Of a DNA stretch of 64,000 nucleotides, positions 21,345 through 32,139 are shown in pieces. Numbering within the stretch: the first letter of the stretch is position 1; the number at the start of each line of letters is the position of its first letter. The translations under genes were made by a program, and so were the position numbers. The stretch is taken from assembly GCA_014529385.2 (NCBI GenBank), contig CM043953.1:111474049-111538048 (forward strand). The letters run 5' to 3'. The DNA is from Adiantum capillus-veneris (lineage: Eukaryota; Streptophyta; Polypodiopsida; Polypodiales; Pteridaceae). The notes beneath the pieces are model-generated. The model saw nothing but the letters and a program-made list of their open reading frames with translations, had not been told where the DNA came from and made no database searches.

Positions 21345-21990
21345 CTTCTTCATGTGTCCCTTTTTATGGCAGTGATAACATTAAATGTTCTTCATGTCTC
21401 TTCCACAACTTTTGTATGACTACTCTTGCAATCCTGAGAGGGATCGCCAACTATGACCATGCTACCTTGGCTTGTCATGGTGGCCACTAGTCATATACAC
21501 ATCACCCAACCCACTCTCATCAAGAGATTGACGTCTAATCTCCTCAATGAGAAATGCTATAATAACATCAGTGAAAACAAGATTACCCTTAGGGACAAAG
21601 TTACTAATGGCTGTATTGAACGTATCCCATGATAATGGAAACAAACATACCAAGAAGATGGCCTTCATCTCATCATTAAAGTTAAGACCTTTGGAAGTAA
21701 GATGCATAAAAACATTGTCGAACTCATTTAAATGAGAGCTAACACTACTACCTTCTTTCATGTTCATGCGCATAAGTTTCTTTATGACAAAAACCTTGTT
21801 TGAGGTACTTTTACCATCCCATGTTGCACAAAAGGCATCCCATAAATGTTTGGCATTGGGCTTACTGATTATGATGGAGCCCGACGTCCAATGCTTGGAT
21901 TCAAAAAACGTCATGCAACGACCCTCACAAAAGGCTATGCAAACTCAAAGACTAGACACAGTCCTAGATAGGGTGCTTTTGGATTGAGTC
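21345..21990 (-). pseudogene. Copia Gag (UBN2 type) with zinc-knuckle remnant
   Basis: The open stretch 21914-21462 on the minus strand contains AKHLWDAFCATWDGKSTSNK, FVIKKLMRMNMKEGSSVSSH, LNEFDNVFMHLTSKGLNF and EMKAIFLVCLFPLSWDTF. This is the textbook order of the plant Copia Gag (UBN2 family). Downstream, near 21390-21345, CHKKGHMKKD remains of a CCHC zinc knuckle. The N-terminus extends toward 21990, where frame breaks occur. Gag packages the element RNA. Confidence 0.88.
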
Positions 21991-22309
21991 TTAGAAACAG
22001 GTAGGTAACTTAGAAACAACTGGGTAACTGCCAAGAACAAGCTACAGAAATGGCTGCACTAGATCAAGAATCTACCAGCTGTAGACAAATTTTGAAATGG
22101 CATAAAGAGAAGGATACTAGATGCAAATTTCAACAAAATTTTGACAGCATAATGGCATAAAATGACTCACAAAACCAAAAGACCATCCATAATGAGTAAC
22201 AATCTAAGAGTCCCTCTTGATTAAAATCTCAAACACACTCTACAACACTGCATGCATATCCGCGATAAATAGTCGTTCAAAAAATCAATGAGCATAGAAG
22301 CTCTGAGAA

Positions 22310-23139
22310 TGTAATACGTACATGAAACTAACATGGCTACACTGAAACTCAGAGAAAATCCATCTTTGAACCACATAATTCATAAATCATTGAGCACTCT
22401 TGTGTGTGTGCACGCCAAAAAATGGTTTTCCAAAGTTGATGCCGATGCCAAAACCAATGCTAAGAGTGTATGTGTGGGAGAAGACGCTGGGGTTATCTAT
22501 GCGTATGCCAAAATTAGCCCCTCTTTTCTCTCTATGATGATGCTAAGAGGGAAATTGGATGAGAGAGATGTTGATCCTGATTGTGTCTCTTTCGATGCTG
22601 AAGGTGTGTGTACGTGTGTGTATGCACATACACACACACATCTATAGCTTTGCTACACAATAGCCAAGAACTACCAACGTTGCCTTCAAAAAACTACTAG
22701 CGCTATGTATGTTTCTTGCATGTAGTGCTATTGAGTTGTAGGAAAAATTTAAACGCCTTGCTTTGCTTGCAGAGTTCCAATTTCTTTTGCAACGCTATGC
22801 TTGCAAATTTTCAACGCTACTAAGTTTGTTTGCTGAGTGTTATCTAGTTGCCTTGCAATTTTCAGAGCTTTGGTGTTCTAATGCTCAAAGCCTTAACTGG
22901 TTTTGAAGTCCATGCATGCACCATCGAAGCTGAGAAGATTGTATGCTCTAATACGACTTGTGAGTGCATGCAAGAGAATATGCATGCGAGTGCGAGTGCG
23001 AGTGCAGTGTAGCAGAGATGGTGTTTGGTGGAGCTCTCGGTGAGAAGATTACTCACCACTCCTTATTCATCTATTTTATCCAAAGAATAAGGTATTAAGG
23101 TTAGTGATGGGTGTTGGCAACTTGGCTTGGACCCTAACA
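22310..23139 (-). repeat. Copia 5' LTR
   Basis: On the minus strand it starts TGTTAGGGTCCAAGCCAAGT (from 23139), a common start of plant Copia LTRs, and ends ACGTATTACA. Inside it TTCTCAGAGC resembles the second half of the initiator-Met tRNA site TGGTATCAGAGC. The second LTR is not in the window, so the boundaries rest on these signals. Confidence 0.6.
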
Positions 23140-23144
23140 CCTCC

Positions 23145-23620
23145 CTACCTTAGATAGTGCTCCTTATTGCAGGTAGCAAGGGCAAAGGGGGTGGAACAGA
23201 AGAAGGAGGAACCTATGAAGCCTAAGGCAAAATAGGATCCTCTGACTTCCAAAGTACAAATAAAGAAGAAGAACACTTTTTCCTCTAGAAAGAGTCCAAG
23301 AAGGACACAAACACATAGCAAGTACAAGTTAAAGCCTAAGGAGGAGAAGAAGAAGGAGACAAAGTCTATAGAGGAGAATAAGAAGGAGACAAAGGAGTAG
23401 GAGGACGCAAAGGAGGAGAAGAAGAGGCAAAGGATCAAAAGAAGGAGGAGCCAAAGGCTGAGAAGGAGAATAAGAAAGAGGCTACTGAGAGGACAAAATG
23501 AAGGAGGAGCCAAAGGCTAAGGAGGAGAATTAGAAAGAGGCTACTGAGAGGACAAAATGAAGGAGGAAGAAGAGACAAAGGAGTAGAAGAAGGACATTTT
23601 GTAAAGAGCACATACCATTT
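23145..23620 (+). repeat. purine-rich Lys/Glu-coding stretch with 59-base tandem duplication
   Basis: The plus strand is almost pure A/G and translates as K/E-rich peptide in pieces, with many stops. A 59-base unit starting GAAGGAGGAGCCAAAGGC occurs at 23441 and 23500, and a third partial start lies at 23559. It may be a decayed charged linker of a retroelement polyprotein or simple purine-rich DNA. Confidence 0.7.
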
Positions 23621-23859
23621 TGTAGAGAATGTACATTATTTCTCCTTGAGAACCAACATTTTGTATAGCTATACATCCCTTGTAGAACTAAAACTTTTAA
23701 ATAGAGAAAATACAAGAAAATTGAGACAAAGGCTTCACTATTATAATATCACCTATCTTGTCTAACTCCCAATTTATTCTTTCAATTTTACCCACAATTG
23801 TGGTAGCCTTTAGATTTGTCTCTACATGCTTAGTCCAATTTAATTGTGTTCATAGTAAC

Positions 23860-24300
23860 ATGTCAAGCCCTAAAGAATAATTCATGCCATCTTTTTTTCT
23901 ATACTTAAAGGGTCTAAATGCTCTACCAACCATGGTGGGAGTTGTTTAAGGTAAGTTGAGATGATAAAAACTGGCTCAGATTTTGCCTCTACTTTTCCCT
24001 TCTACTCCCTCTCCTCTACCTTCTTCTCCTCTTGTATGGTCCTTTGCTTATGATTTTTTTTCACTTTTTCCTTATGCCTCTTGCTCACAAGAAGTGAGAA
24101 AGAGTAACATATACCCTTAGCCATATTTCTATCCCTATTTGTCATTGTAAGGGTGACTTTGGGAAATTGGGTTGAGCTATTTATAGTTTTATGAAGCAAG
24201 GTGATTACAAGAACATGATCTGCATTAGGAAAAATATGAACCCCAAAAGGGCCTTGTAAAAGAAACCAATCAGATTTCAATCAACAATAGGACATAAAAG
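23860..24300 (-). pseudogene. unidentified coherent protein fragment
   Basis: On the minus strand an open frame (24280-24002) reads WFLLQGPFGVHIFPNADHVL, then VTLTMTNRDRNMAKGICYSF and a strongly charged K/E tail. After one stop it continues as EPVFIISTYLKQLPPWLVEH. The composition looks like real former coding sequence, but I do not recognise the family. It lies just outside the family-B element B' and may belong to an older retroelement into which B' inserted. Confidence 0.35.
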
Positions 24301-24318
24301 GGGAGGCATGGATAGCTT

Positions 24319-25254
24319 TGTGCACGTCTATCGCACGTGTCAATGCAAGGGACTTGCAGATACACTCTGTGCGAGCCACAAAAGGCTATAAGCACACAAC
24401 CAAACAAATCTAGCAAGCCAAGAGAGCAAGGGTGTGTCGCTCACCGCCCTACGCTCGCTTTTTTGGAGGATTCCTCACCGCAAAGAAGAGGGAGCTACCT
24501 GCCATGCTCAACCGCCTTGCCGTCATCATGCCTTTGTAATGCTCGATCGCACTCACTCTCTCTCTCTCTCTCTCATGCATACACATACACAGAAGGAGAT
24601 GAAGAAGAAGATGGAGATGGAGCAAGAGAACTCTTCAACTGCACAAATGAGAGAATGATTGTTTTTTAGGTTTAGTGACTTTTATGAGCTCGCCCATTCA
24701 TACTTGGGCACCCATGCTTAGCCAACTAACCCTTGAATTTTCCAATTAGAGTGCACCTCTCATCGCGATCACTCTTACCCTTTTCCTATTGGACCAACAA
24801 GCCCGGTCCCTGACTCAAAACATTGTAATGTCCGTGAATGTTTACTGCACCGACGCCCATTTGCCAAGGTCAGTACCAAGCAATAGGTGGCATTGGGTAG
24901 TCCCCAAGCCTCATATATGCCCGGTGTTGACTTCAATGTCGCACCAAGGTCAACACCAAGCGATAGGTGGCATTGGGCACTCCCCAAGCCTCCTATTGGC
25001 CTACTATTGACTCAACTGCCTCTTGTAATGACTTTAACACCCATATCAACACCAAGCGATAGGTTGTGTTGGGTAGTCCACAAGCCTCCTATTCACCTAG
25101 TGCTGACTCCATTGCATGAATTGTAATCACATCAGCAAAGGATCTCCATCGTTGGTTATACCAAGGTCAACACCAAGCATTAGGGAGTGTTGGGCGTTCC
25201 CCAAGCCTCCTATTCGCCCAGTGTTGAGTCCACTGTCTGACTTGTCGGTTAACA
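24319..25254 (-). repeat. B' 3' LTR
   Basis: 936 bases, running on the plus strand from TGTGCACG to CGGTTAACA. It contains a CT run (24555-24574), the GATCGAGCATTAC-type core shared with element B, and four hairpin-type repeat units in U3. It differs clearly from the 5' LTR at 43328-44351. Confidence 0.9.
24864..25231. repeat. four hairpin-type tandem units in B' 3' LTR
   Basis: Units begin near 24864, 24943, 25041 and 25161. Each reads like GGTCAACACCAAGCGATAGG, a TTGGG/CCCCAAG centre, then CCTCCTATTCGCC and GGTGTTGACT. The second half is an imperfect reverse complement of the first, so each unit could fold on itself. The 5' LTR has the same four units at 43956-44330. Element B's LTRs lack them. 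Confidence 0.85.
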
Positions 25255-25268
25255 TGCCCCCCTTCTTG
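25255..25268 (-). other. polypurine tract of B'
   Basis: On the minus strand AAGAAGGGGGGCA abuts TGTTAACC. Element B has AGGAAGGGGGGCA at the same place. Confidence 0.85.
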
Positions 25269-25753
25269 ATGTAGATTCTGTCCTCAGAATCTACTTTATT
25301 GAAGCTCGTTCTTCAAGGTGGGAGAGCATTTGAGAGGAATGTCCTTAGCCTTCTTCAGCCATCGCAAAATAAAAAAACATTGGCACATCAATTGCATTCT
25401 CATATACAATTAAAAAGCATATGCAGTTGTAGGCAGACAATTTGATTGGTAACAAAATAGTAAACAATTTGTCAGCAATAAACATTAAATTGAAATATAA
25501 TCAAACACATAAATAGTTTTAAAGGTAAAAAACTGAACAAGTCTGGGGTCGCTAATTTAACGGTTGAAAGGCACTAGAGATCGACTATTAATACCATGGG
25601 CAAGCTTCTCAATTTTGTTTGGTCAATTAAGTTGTTTAATTGCGAGAGACAAGTATTTTATGGCCAAGGGCTAACTGAAGGCTATACCTAGAAGACCTTG
25701 TAGTTAAGATACAATAAAAGGAATTTCTCATGAAATCATCGTATGATTGATTT
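25269..25753 (-). other. 3' non-coding region of B', part next to LTR
   Basis: It aligns in reverse with 38475-38935 of element B; for instance GGTCGCTAATTTAACGGTTG matches the antisense near 38660. No coding potential. It is separated from its other half (39590-40441) by element C. Confidence 0.85.
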
Positions 25754-25938
25754 TGTCAGGACAAAGGTTCCGTAGGGGCAAGGCCCAAACCTAAGGACTA
25801 GGGCGGTCATGGACTACGGCCAAGGTCTAGGCTAGACAGTGTGGACAGAGGATCTGTCTGGGCAAGGGGCTACGAGCTCGCCTATATAATGGGGGGTTGG
25901 GAGGAGGATCCTATGGTCTAGCATCCCTAGTTCTTACA
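25754..25938 (+). repeat. C 5' LTR (185 bases)
   Basis: It starts TGTCAGGACAAAGG and ends TAGTTCTTACA, immediately before the primer-binding site. TATATAATGG near 25885 may be its TATA box. The whole segment recurs in two pieces at 30457-30585 and 39533-39589. Confidence 0.9.
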
Positions 25939-25939
25939 C

Positions 25940-25951
25940 TGGTATCAGAGC
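25940..25951 (+). other. primer-binding site of C (initiator Met tRNA)
   Basis: TGGTATCAGAGC, the standard complement of the initiator methionine tRNA 3' end, lies one base after the LTR. Confidence 0.9.
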
Positions 25952-28900
25952 TAATGAGAGCTGGAAAAGGGGCATGGTCTTCTTTCTTTTTGCATGTTTC
26001 ATGTGCATGCAAGGCCGTGGAGCTCCTCTCTTGACAGGGAGGGATGACACTGTGGGGATTCTCTCTTGACAGGCGGGGAAGAAACCAAAGGGAATAACCG
26101 GGTGTGCACGGCCTCTTGAGTCGGAGGGAGGAGAGGGGCCAACTTGTTCAGAACCCGGAGCTATGGAGCTCGACGGGAGCGCGAGGCCAAGCCACACAGA
26201 TCCCCTCTCTGAGGCTGGCATGTTCGAGTAGCAAACGCGTCGCGTGCTCTTATTCTCTCTCCCCGTCGGCGGCTCTATGCAACACGATGACCAAGTAACT
26301 TCAACATTAGTTTTTATTTTTATTTTTTTTTTGGAATCCAGGGTTGGGCGCCCTATTTCGGGCACCCAGCACCCACTCTTGCTAAGGGCTGTAGCCCATG
26401 CAAATATGCTCCAACATGTTGCATGATGTCATGTGCCAAAGGTCACCGTCACGGGCTTGGCAAGGAAATCCACGATGCAGGGTTTTTCCATGGTGGGCCC
26501 GAACACAAGCTTTCGAGCATATCAGGGGCCGCCATGAGCACCGTCTTCCTAGTCGGTCTACTGTGAAATTGTACACACCTTTACCACTCGATCAAACACA
26601 ACGGGACTCTCGAATTTCAACGATGATGTCGGGATCAAGGCAGATAAAAGTCATGCTAGCATTCTCAATTGAGAAGCCAATGGCAAGGCCATGTCTTCCA
26701 GCATGGAGCAATCTTGCCAAGAGATTACGACAAGGATGATGTTACTGATTGGTTTGAGACATGTTGATTAAGGTAAATTACGTGTGTTGTTATTAAAATT
26801 TTGTGTGAGCAAGGCTTATTACAGATATACACCACCAAGCAAGGTTGCAATCGGCAAGGATACAACCTACGGCAGGTCGAGGCATGTGATTAATCAGGTG
26901 TGCACACGCCTTTGGGGAATTTCTCCATATGCCTGCAGGATCTTCCAGGCCAACTTTCTCTCGTGCAATAGAGATGTTTATGAACTACATTTGAGCACGC
27001 TTTTTCCTTCGACATCTCACGACAACTGGTTACAACAAGATGACCAAGTTAGTCTACGTTCAGTTTTGATTATTTTTCCATTGGAAACTACTGCTTTTGT
27101 GCAAAGCAAAGTGCTTTGACAATTTTACAGGAAGCAAGGATTTTCCCTTATGCCAAGGTCCTGCTCAATGCCTTGGCATCACGGGCATTGGCACACACGT
27201 TCGAGAAACTGGCAAATAGAGAATCTCAGCTCACAGAATCCCTACCAATGTAAACTGTGCAAGGCACTTATGGTTTTGGCTCTCAAGTTTGAGGCCATCA
27301 TTTTTGCCAAGGCCTTAAGATTATGTATGCATGGTATGCTAGCTAGGTGGAGTCAATTCTAACGCCTCCTGAAACACGCTTCCGCTATAACACCAGACAC
27401 TTTGTCATAGACAAGGCAAGTTCTGGATTGTTTAACATGCTTTTTGGGTCATTGTCAAAACACAACACCACTGAAAAGAACCTAAAACTCGGACTTCATT
27501 CAAAGGCAAAGTGCTATCATTAAGTCACACTGGTGTTGTCACAACCACATACATGGTAGGTGGGTCAGGCTATGACTTGTTTTTTTTCTGTTCCCTTCCT
27601 CAATGAGAGTCATAGCAGAAAACTGTTGCATGATTATAAGATAAGCTACACGTTAGGCATAAGATGCACAGGAGCATGGCAATCAACTATACATGTCATA
27701 TTCATCTAAGGAAAATTCCTCAGCCCAACATGCTCTTCTTTTCTCTCTTTCTTATTTCTCTCAAAGAATAATGAGAACTTTTTAAGAATATTTTCATACA
27801 TGTTTTTCTCGTGAGTCAGCTTGAGCCAAGGTGCTCTAACTCTCAGCTAGTAAGTGGTCAAGACACCACTCCAATTAGTCTTCATCGGTTTCTCGATTGA
27901 ACACTAATTTGTTATTTGCATAAGGGCTATGAGCCACACAGGCTAAGAGCCATCATCAGACCTAGGGTAAGACCCAAGACTGGTATTTCTTGGGTTATTG
28001 TTCTCCAGCTTGAATAGATCTATCCCATGGAGTTCCCATTGATGTTAATGGCCAAGCAAGAGTCTTGCCATTACAGATCTTTTGGGTGTTTTGTCCGTAC
28101 TACATGTTTTTAGTGCGACGCTCGAATTGAGTTCTTGATAATCTTAAACTCACATCAATTGATCTCTACCACGGAGTATAGATGCATCAATCAGTTGGGA
28201 CAGCATGGCTATCCATAAGAGCTAGGCATCTCCCTTGTGTAGATCTTTTGCTCTCTCTATAGCACTACGAGTGTCTATGGCAGCACATTGTGGGGTATGA
28301 CCCAATGGGTGTTTACTAAATCACCCCATAGGCATTGAGGATCAAAATTTTATCTATCCCAGTTGTACTTTCAAGGAAAGAAGTCCACAATCTACCAGGG
28401 GGTAGTAGACAAATACAACTTTTCAAGTTGATTCCAGTAATTTTTATACACGGTCGACTATGTTGGTTACCATTACCTGCTAGTTGAGCAGATTCTTTAG
28501 AGGGTCTTACCAAGGGGTTTGACTACGTAGATTATAACCAACGGGTTTGGATTGCAAAGGCAACACCTAGGGGTTCCAGTTCAATGTTGCTTGGTTTTTT
28601 CACAGGTAGGCGACGTGCTCCTGTGCATTTGAATACAGGTAAGTGAACATTAAGTTCAACTCTCCAGGTACCCATCTATTGATTTGGTGTTATTCCATTT
28701 TTTATTATGTTTTGCTTGGGTTTTTCCAGTCGTAAAAATACGCTTGAATGTTTCATAACCATGCCAAGGACATGTCACAACAGAGCATTTTGGGCCGTTG
28801 TGTCCCATATATTTTTCTGCATTATGCTATTATGAATCCATGTGTAGGGTTCGATTTGGCACATGGGATACAACATGGTCTAGGAACTCAAGGAGTTTGG

Positions 28901-30443
28901 TGTAGCCAATGTGGAGCAATGATAATGAGGGTCCCTCTCACTAGCGTTGCAGAGTGTTTGTAGTTACCTCCACACACAAGTACATCTCGTACTTAAAGAA
29001 TGTTCTTTTTACATAAATCCTTATTTGAGACATATTCCACATGTGGAGAATATGAGTCTCTGGGACCGACACTGGTCCCTAATTCCTAATGATGTGTCGC
29101 GATAAAGTCCCTACGTGCTGCTCACATCCATTTATTCAACCATTTGGAGCACATTGTATCAGGAACAATTTCAGTGGCCAGAAATTGTTGGGTACTAAGT
29201 ACAAACTTGTTCAAATTACAAGTGTTGTGAAACCACCTTAACGGAGGGTCGTTTCTACATATAGCCAAGTATGCTACGTTCATGCGAATGTCTCATGGTT
29301 GGTACCTAGGTGTGATTGGGGTTTCACATTCTGTTATGGTCCAACTTTTGTTGCCAGGCTTTCTCGTATGTACAGTGGAAAGTCTCATCATGGAATTGCG
29401 GTTTAAATAAGTTTGTGTTAAATGTATGCACCCTAGGTGTTATGGGCCCTAGTGTTTAACACTGATTTATTTGGAGCGGCATGCTAATTTACTTCAAGTG
29501 CAACTTTTCAAGCAGATTTATGAGTTTACACCCTTCCATGCAAGGTAACGGTTAAGTAGGGGTGTCAGTGGTTTGGTTGGTATAAACTCTATGAGCTTAC
29601 TCCACTCCAAACCATTTTTAACCTAGTTGGTTGTCTTCATTCCATATCGAGTATGGCTGGATACTCAATGGTTGCATCATAGTGTATTGTCAGTCATGGA
29701 AGACCGTCTGTAAGTGGTTGGGGGAAAGCACCTCACTCTTACTACTGCTATTCATCCCATGTGGATGGGCAGCTTACAAGTATTTTTTGCTAAAGGATAT
29801 GCTAAGAGCATGCGTTAGCACAACGCATTCTAAATGGGCGATTCTCTCCCTATTCTAGAATTTTCTTAAGTAAGGTTTTCAACTTTGTTGTGGTGGGGTT
29901 GGATACTATCTCAATAGTTTCATAAGTCAAGGACTTAATAGGTGTGCTGATTAAGTATGTTGGCAAGTAACCTTCATTAGGGGTAAACATGCCGTTTTGT
30001 GTGTTCCAAAATATTCAAATGTCTGACATGAGGACACTCCCTATTATGTCCCTCAATAGCTATGAGCTTTTCAAAATACTCAGGTGAGTTGTAAATCTGG
30101 CTCACAACTTCATGGATAGTTGCGCCAAGGTTTTCGTGCATTTTTCCAGTCCCTTCCAAAAGTCTAAAAACTGGTTATGTCTTTTGGCATATTTTAGTTG
30201 TGGTTACTCCATTAAAGTACTCAAGTGAGTTACAAATTGAGTTACCAATTCGATACAAGTTGTTGCAAAAGGACAACAATGTTGTAAATCAAGATGTTGC
30301 TCTTGGTTTCATTGAACCTCCTCACTACTCCAATTATCGATCATACAGGCAACTGGCCCACGTATGGGACGTCAATAACGAAAACATCAGTGTTCTTATG
30401 AAGATATTACTACTTGTGTTTTCGAGGACAAAAACTCTTCCTT
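25952..30443 (+). other. internal region of C, no recognised domain
   Basis: About 4.5 kb with only short open frames, the longest being 26398-26739 and 30200-30445. Neither a Gag capsid, zinc knuckle, protease, RT nor integrase could be recognised on either strand. The last bases (GTGTTTTCGAGGACAAAAAC before the purine tract) resemble the FEDK-type polyprotein ends seen in some gypsy elements. It may be a non-coding large retrotransposon derivative or a heavily decayed one. Confidence 0.5.
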
Positions 30444-30453
30444 AAGGGGGGAG
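30444..30453 (+). other. polypurine tract of C
   Basis: AAGGGGGGAG lies just before the 3' LTR start at about 30457. Confidence 0.75.
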
Positions 30454-30456
30454 TAA

Positions 30457-30585
30457 TTTCACGAGAAGGGTTCCATAGGGGCAAGGCCCAAACCTAAGGA
30501 CTAGGGCGGTCATGGACTACGGCCAGGGGCCGGGCTAGACAGTGTGGACAGGGGATCCGTCTAGGGCAAGGGGCTAGGAGCTTTC
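30457..30585 (+). repeat. C 3' LTR, left part
   Basis: It aligns with 25754-25882 (GCAAGGCCCAAACCTAAGGA shared). The first bases have decayed (TTTCAC instead of TGTCAG). It is cut at CTTTC by element B. Confidence 0.88.
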
Positions 30586-30879
30586 TGTTAACCCTCACGG
30601 CTCACGGATACCCATCACCTACGATGGACGCGTATTATGTATTTGGTAGAGTCGGGTACCGGGCTTGTCGGTCCAATAAGGAAGGGTAAGAGTGATCGCC
30701 AATGAGAGGCGCACTTTAACTTGGACATTCAAGGGATTAGTTGGCTAAGCATGGGCGCCCAAGTGTGAATGGGGTGAGCTCCTATAAAAGCCAACTAAAC
30801 CTAATTTTTACTCATTCTCTCATTTGTGCAATTGAAGAGTGCTCTTGCTCCATCTCCATCTTCTTCTTCTTCACCTCCT

Positions 30880-30914
<35 letters not shown>

Positions 30915-31164
30915 GAGAGTGTGTGTGCGATCGAGCATTACGAAGGCACGACGGCGGCGAAGCGGTTGAGCGCGGCACGACTGCAGCTTCTTCTTCATCG
31001 TGGTGAGGAATCCACCACGAAGGCGAGCGTAGAGCGGTGAGTGACACACCCTTTGTTTTCTTGAGCTTGCTAGTTTAGGCTTGTTGTGTGCTTGGAGCCG
31101 TTTGTGGCTCGCATACGGTGTATTGGCAAGTCCCTTGCTTCGACAGTGCGGCAAGGAGCGCACA
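30586..31164 (+). repeat. B 5' LTR
   Basis: It runs from TGTTAACCCTCACGG to GGAGCGCACA. It contains a TATA box (30783), a GT/GA microsatellite (30881-30912) and GC-rich GACGGCGGCGAAGCGG downstream. Confidence 0.95.
30783..30789 (+). promoter_or_regulatory. TATA box of B 5' LTR
   Basis: GAGCTCCTATAAAAGCC, conserved in the 3' LTR (39151-39157) and in relative D (52393-52399). Transcription would start about 30 bases downstream. Confidence 0.65.
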
Positions 31165-31168
31165 TTTT

Positions 31169-31186
31169 TGGCGCCGCTGTCGGGGA
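31169..31186 (+). other. primer-binding site of B
   Basis: TGGCGCCGCTGTCGGGGA follows four T after the LTR. This TGGCGCCG-type site is common in plant gypsy elements. Confidence 0.85.
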
Positions 31187-31269
31187 TATGCCCTACACTA
31201 AGCTCGGTTAGCACTTTACGCTTCCTTGTGGTGCAATTTCTATCATAGGAAAGGCAGGGAAGGAGTGTG

Positions 31270-31590
31270 TGGAGATTTCTGTTTTTTGCGTTTTCTGCAT
31301 TTGCTGTCAAGTTTCAATTTCTGCTATTGTCTGCGTTTTTTCAATTTCCGCAATTTCTGCATTTTCAAGTTCGGCGTTTTCAATTTCTGCAATTTTCTGC
31401 ATTTCTGTGTTTTTTTAATTTTCTGCAATTTCTGCATTTTCTGCAATTTCTGCGTTTTTTTCTGCAATTTCTGCATTTTTCTGCAATTTTTGCATTTCTG
31501 CGTCTTTCAATTTTCTGCATATCTGCGTTTTCTGCATTTTTTGCATATCTGCGTTTTCAATTTCTGTATTTTCTGCACCAAAAAGAAAAA
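31270..31590 (+). repeat. TTTCTGCA quasi-tandem repeat in B leader
   Basis: More than twenty copies of TTTCTGCA or close variants (TTTCTGCG, TTTCTGCAAT) spaced 8-18 bases apart. A Phe-rich frame spans it by chance of composition. It lies in the untranslated leader between primer-binding site and gag. Confidence 0.85.
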
Positions 31591-31728
31591 GAAAAATTTA
31601 TATTAAAAAAAAAATTCGGAAATTAAAAACGCGAGTGAGCGGGTGGCGAAATTTTTCGAAAATAAAAAATGTGACTCTTAAAACGGACGGGTTGGTTTGT
31701 ATAAAAGATAGATCGGGATCATTTTCCC

Positions 31729-31766
31729 AAGCCCAAGCCCAAGCCCAGGCCCAGGCCTCAGTCCTC
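31729..31766 (+). repeat. CCCAAG hexanucleotide repeat in B leader
   Basis: CCCAAG/CCCAGG units in tandem. The leader of B' has a decayed equivalent on the minus strand (42855-42895). Confidence 0.8.
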
Positions 31767-32139
31767 AGTCCTCTGATATATACTAGACTCACTCTTATAT
31801 ATATACCCTACTCCCTCAAGAGAGAATGAGAGCATGTGGGACAAGTCCTCCACTCTCCTCCTTTCTCTTCCCACTTGCACCCTTAGACTTTCTAGTTTGG
31901 GCCTAGTTCCCTACTGGAAATTGACAGTTTTAGGGATTCCGAGGGCATAGAGTGACCAAACGGACGGCTGTAAAGCACGGCACGACCCTCTGACCGATAC
32001 GCTCGTTTCGAGCTATCACACGGCCCATTCCACGACACGCTCTAAAAAATCTAGCAAAAAAACAAACAAAAAACACGCTAAAAACTAGTCACAAGGCCTC
32101 CTAGAGCAGCTTTTTGACACCTTAGGGTATCAAAAGCAC

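Larger units (their letters stand above)
20380..23139 (-). mobile_element. Ty1/copia remnant, interrupted by A-rev
   Basis: On the minus strand the order is 5' LTR (23139 to 22310), degenerate primer-binding site, gag, zinc knuckle, protease, pre-integrase and integrase. It breaks off in integrase at 20380, where the A-rev LTR begins. The integrase-before-RT order and the gag type identify Copia. RT and RNase H are not in the window. Confidence 0.85.

Noticed and set aside
24864-25231. CRISPR-like array
   Set aside because: Units are self-complementary, imperfect, of uneven spacing and inside a plant LTR; there are no spacers in the CRISPR sense.
25940-25951. Part of a tRNA gene
   Set aside because: The match to tRNA is only the 12-base primer-binding site of element C.
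30801-31310. 169-codon minus frame in the B 5' LTR (and similar at 39180-39526)
   Set aside because: It lies antisense in an LTR, with no domain; its presence in both LTRs is due to LTR identity.
31226-31626. Phe-rich frames of about 120 codons in the B leader
   Set aside because: They follow from the TTTCTGCA repeat in an untranslated leader and are not conserved in B' or D.
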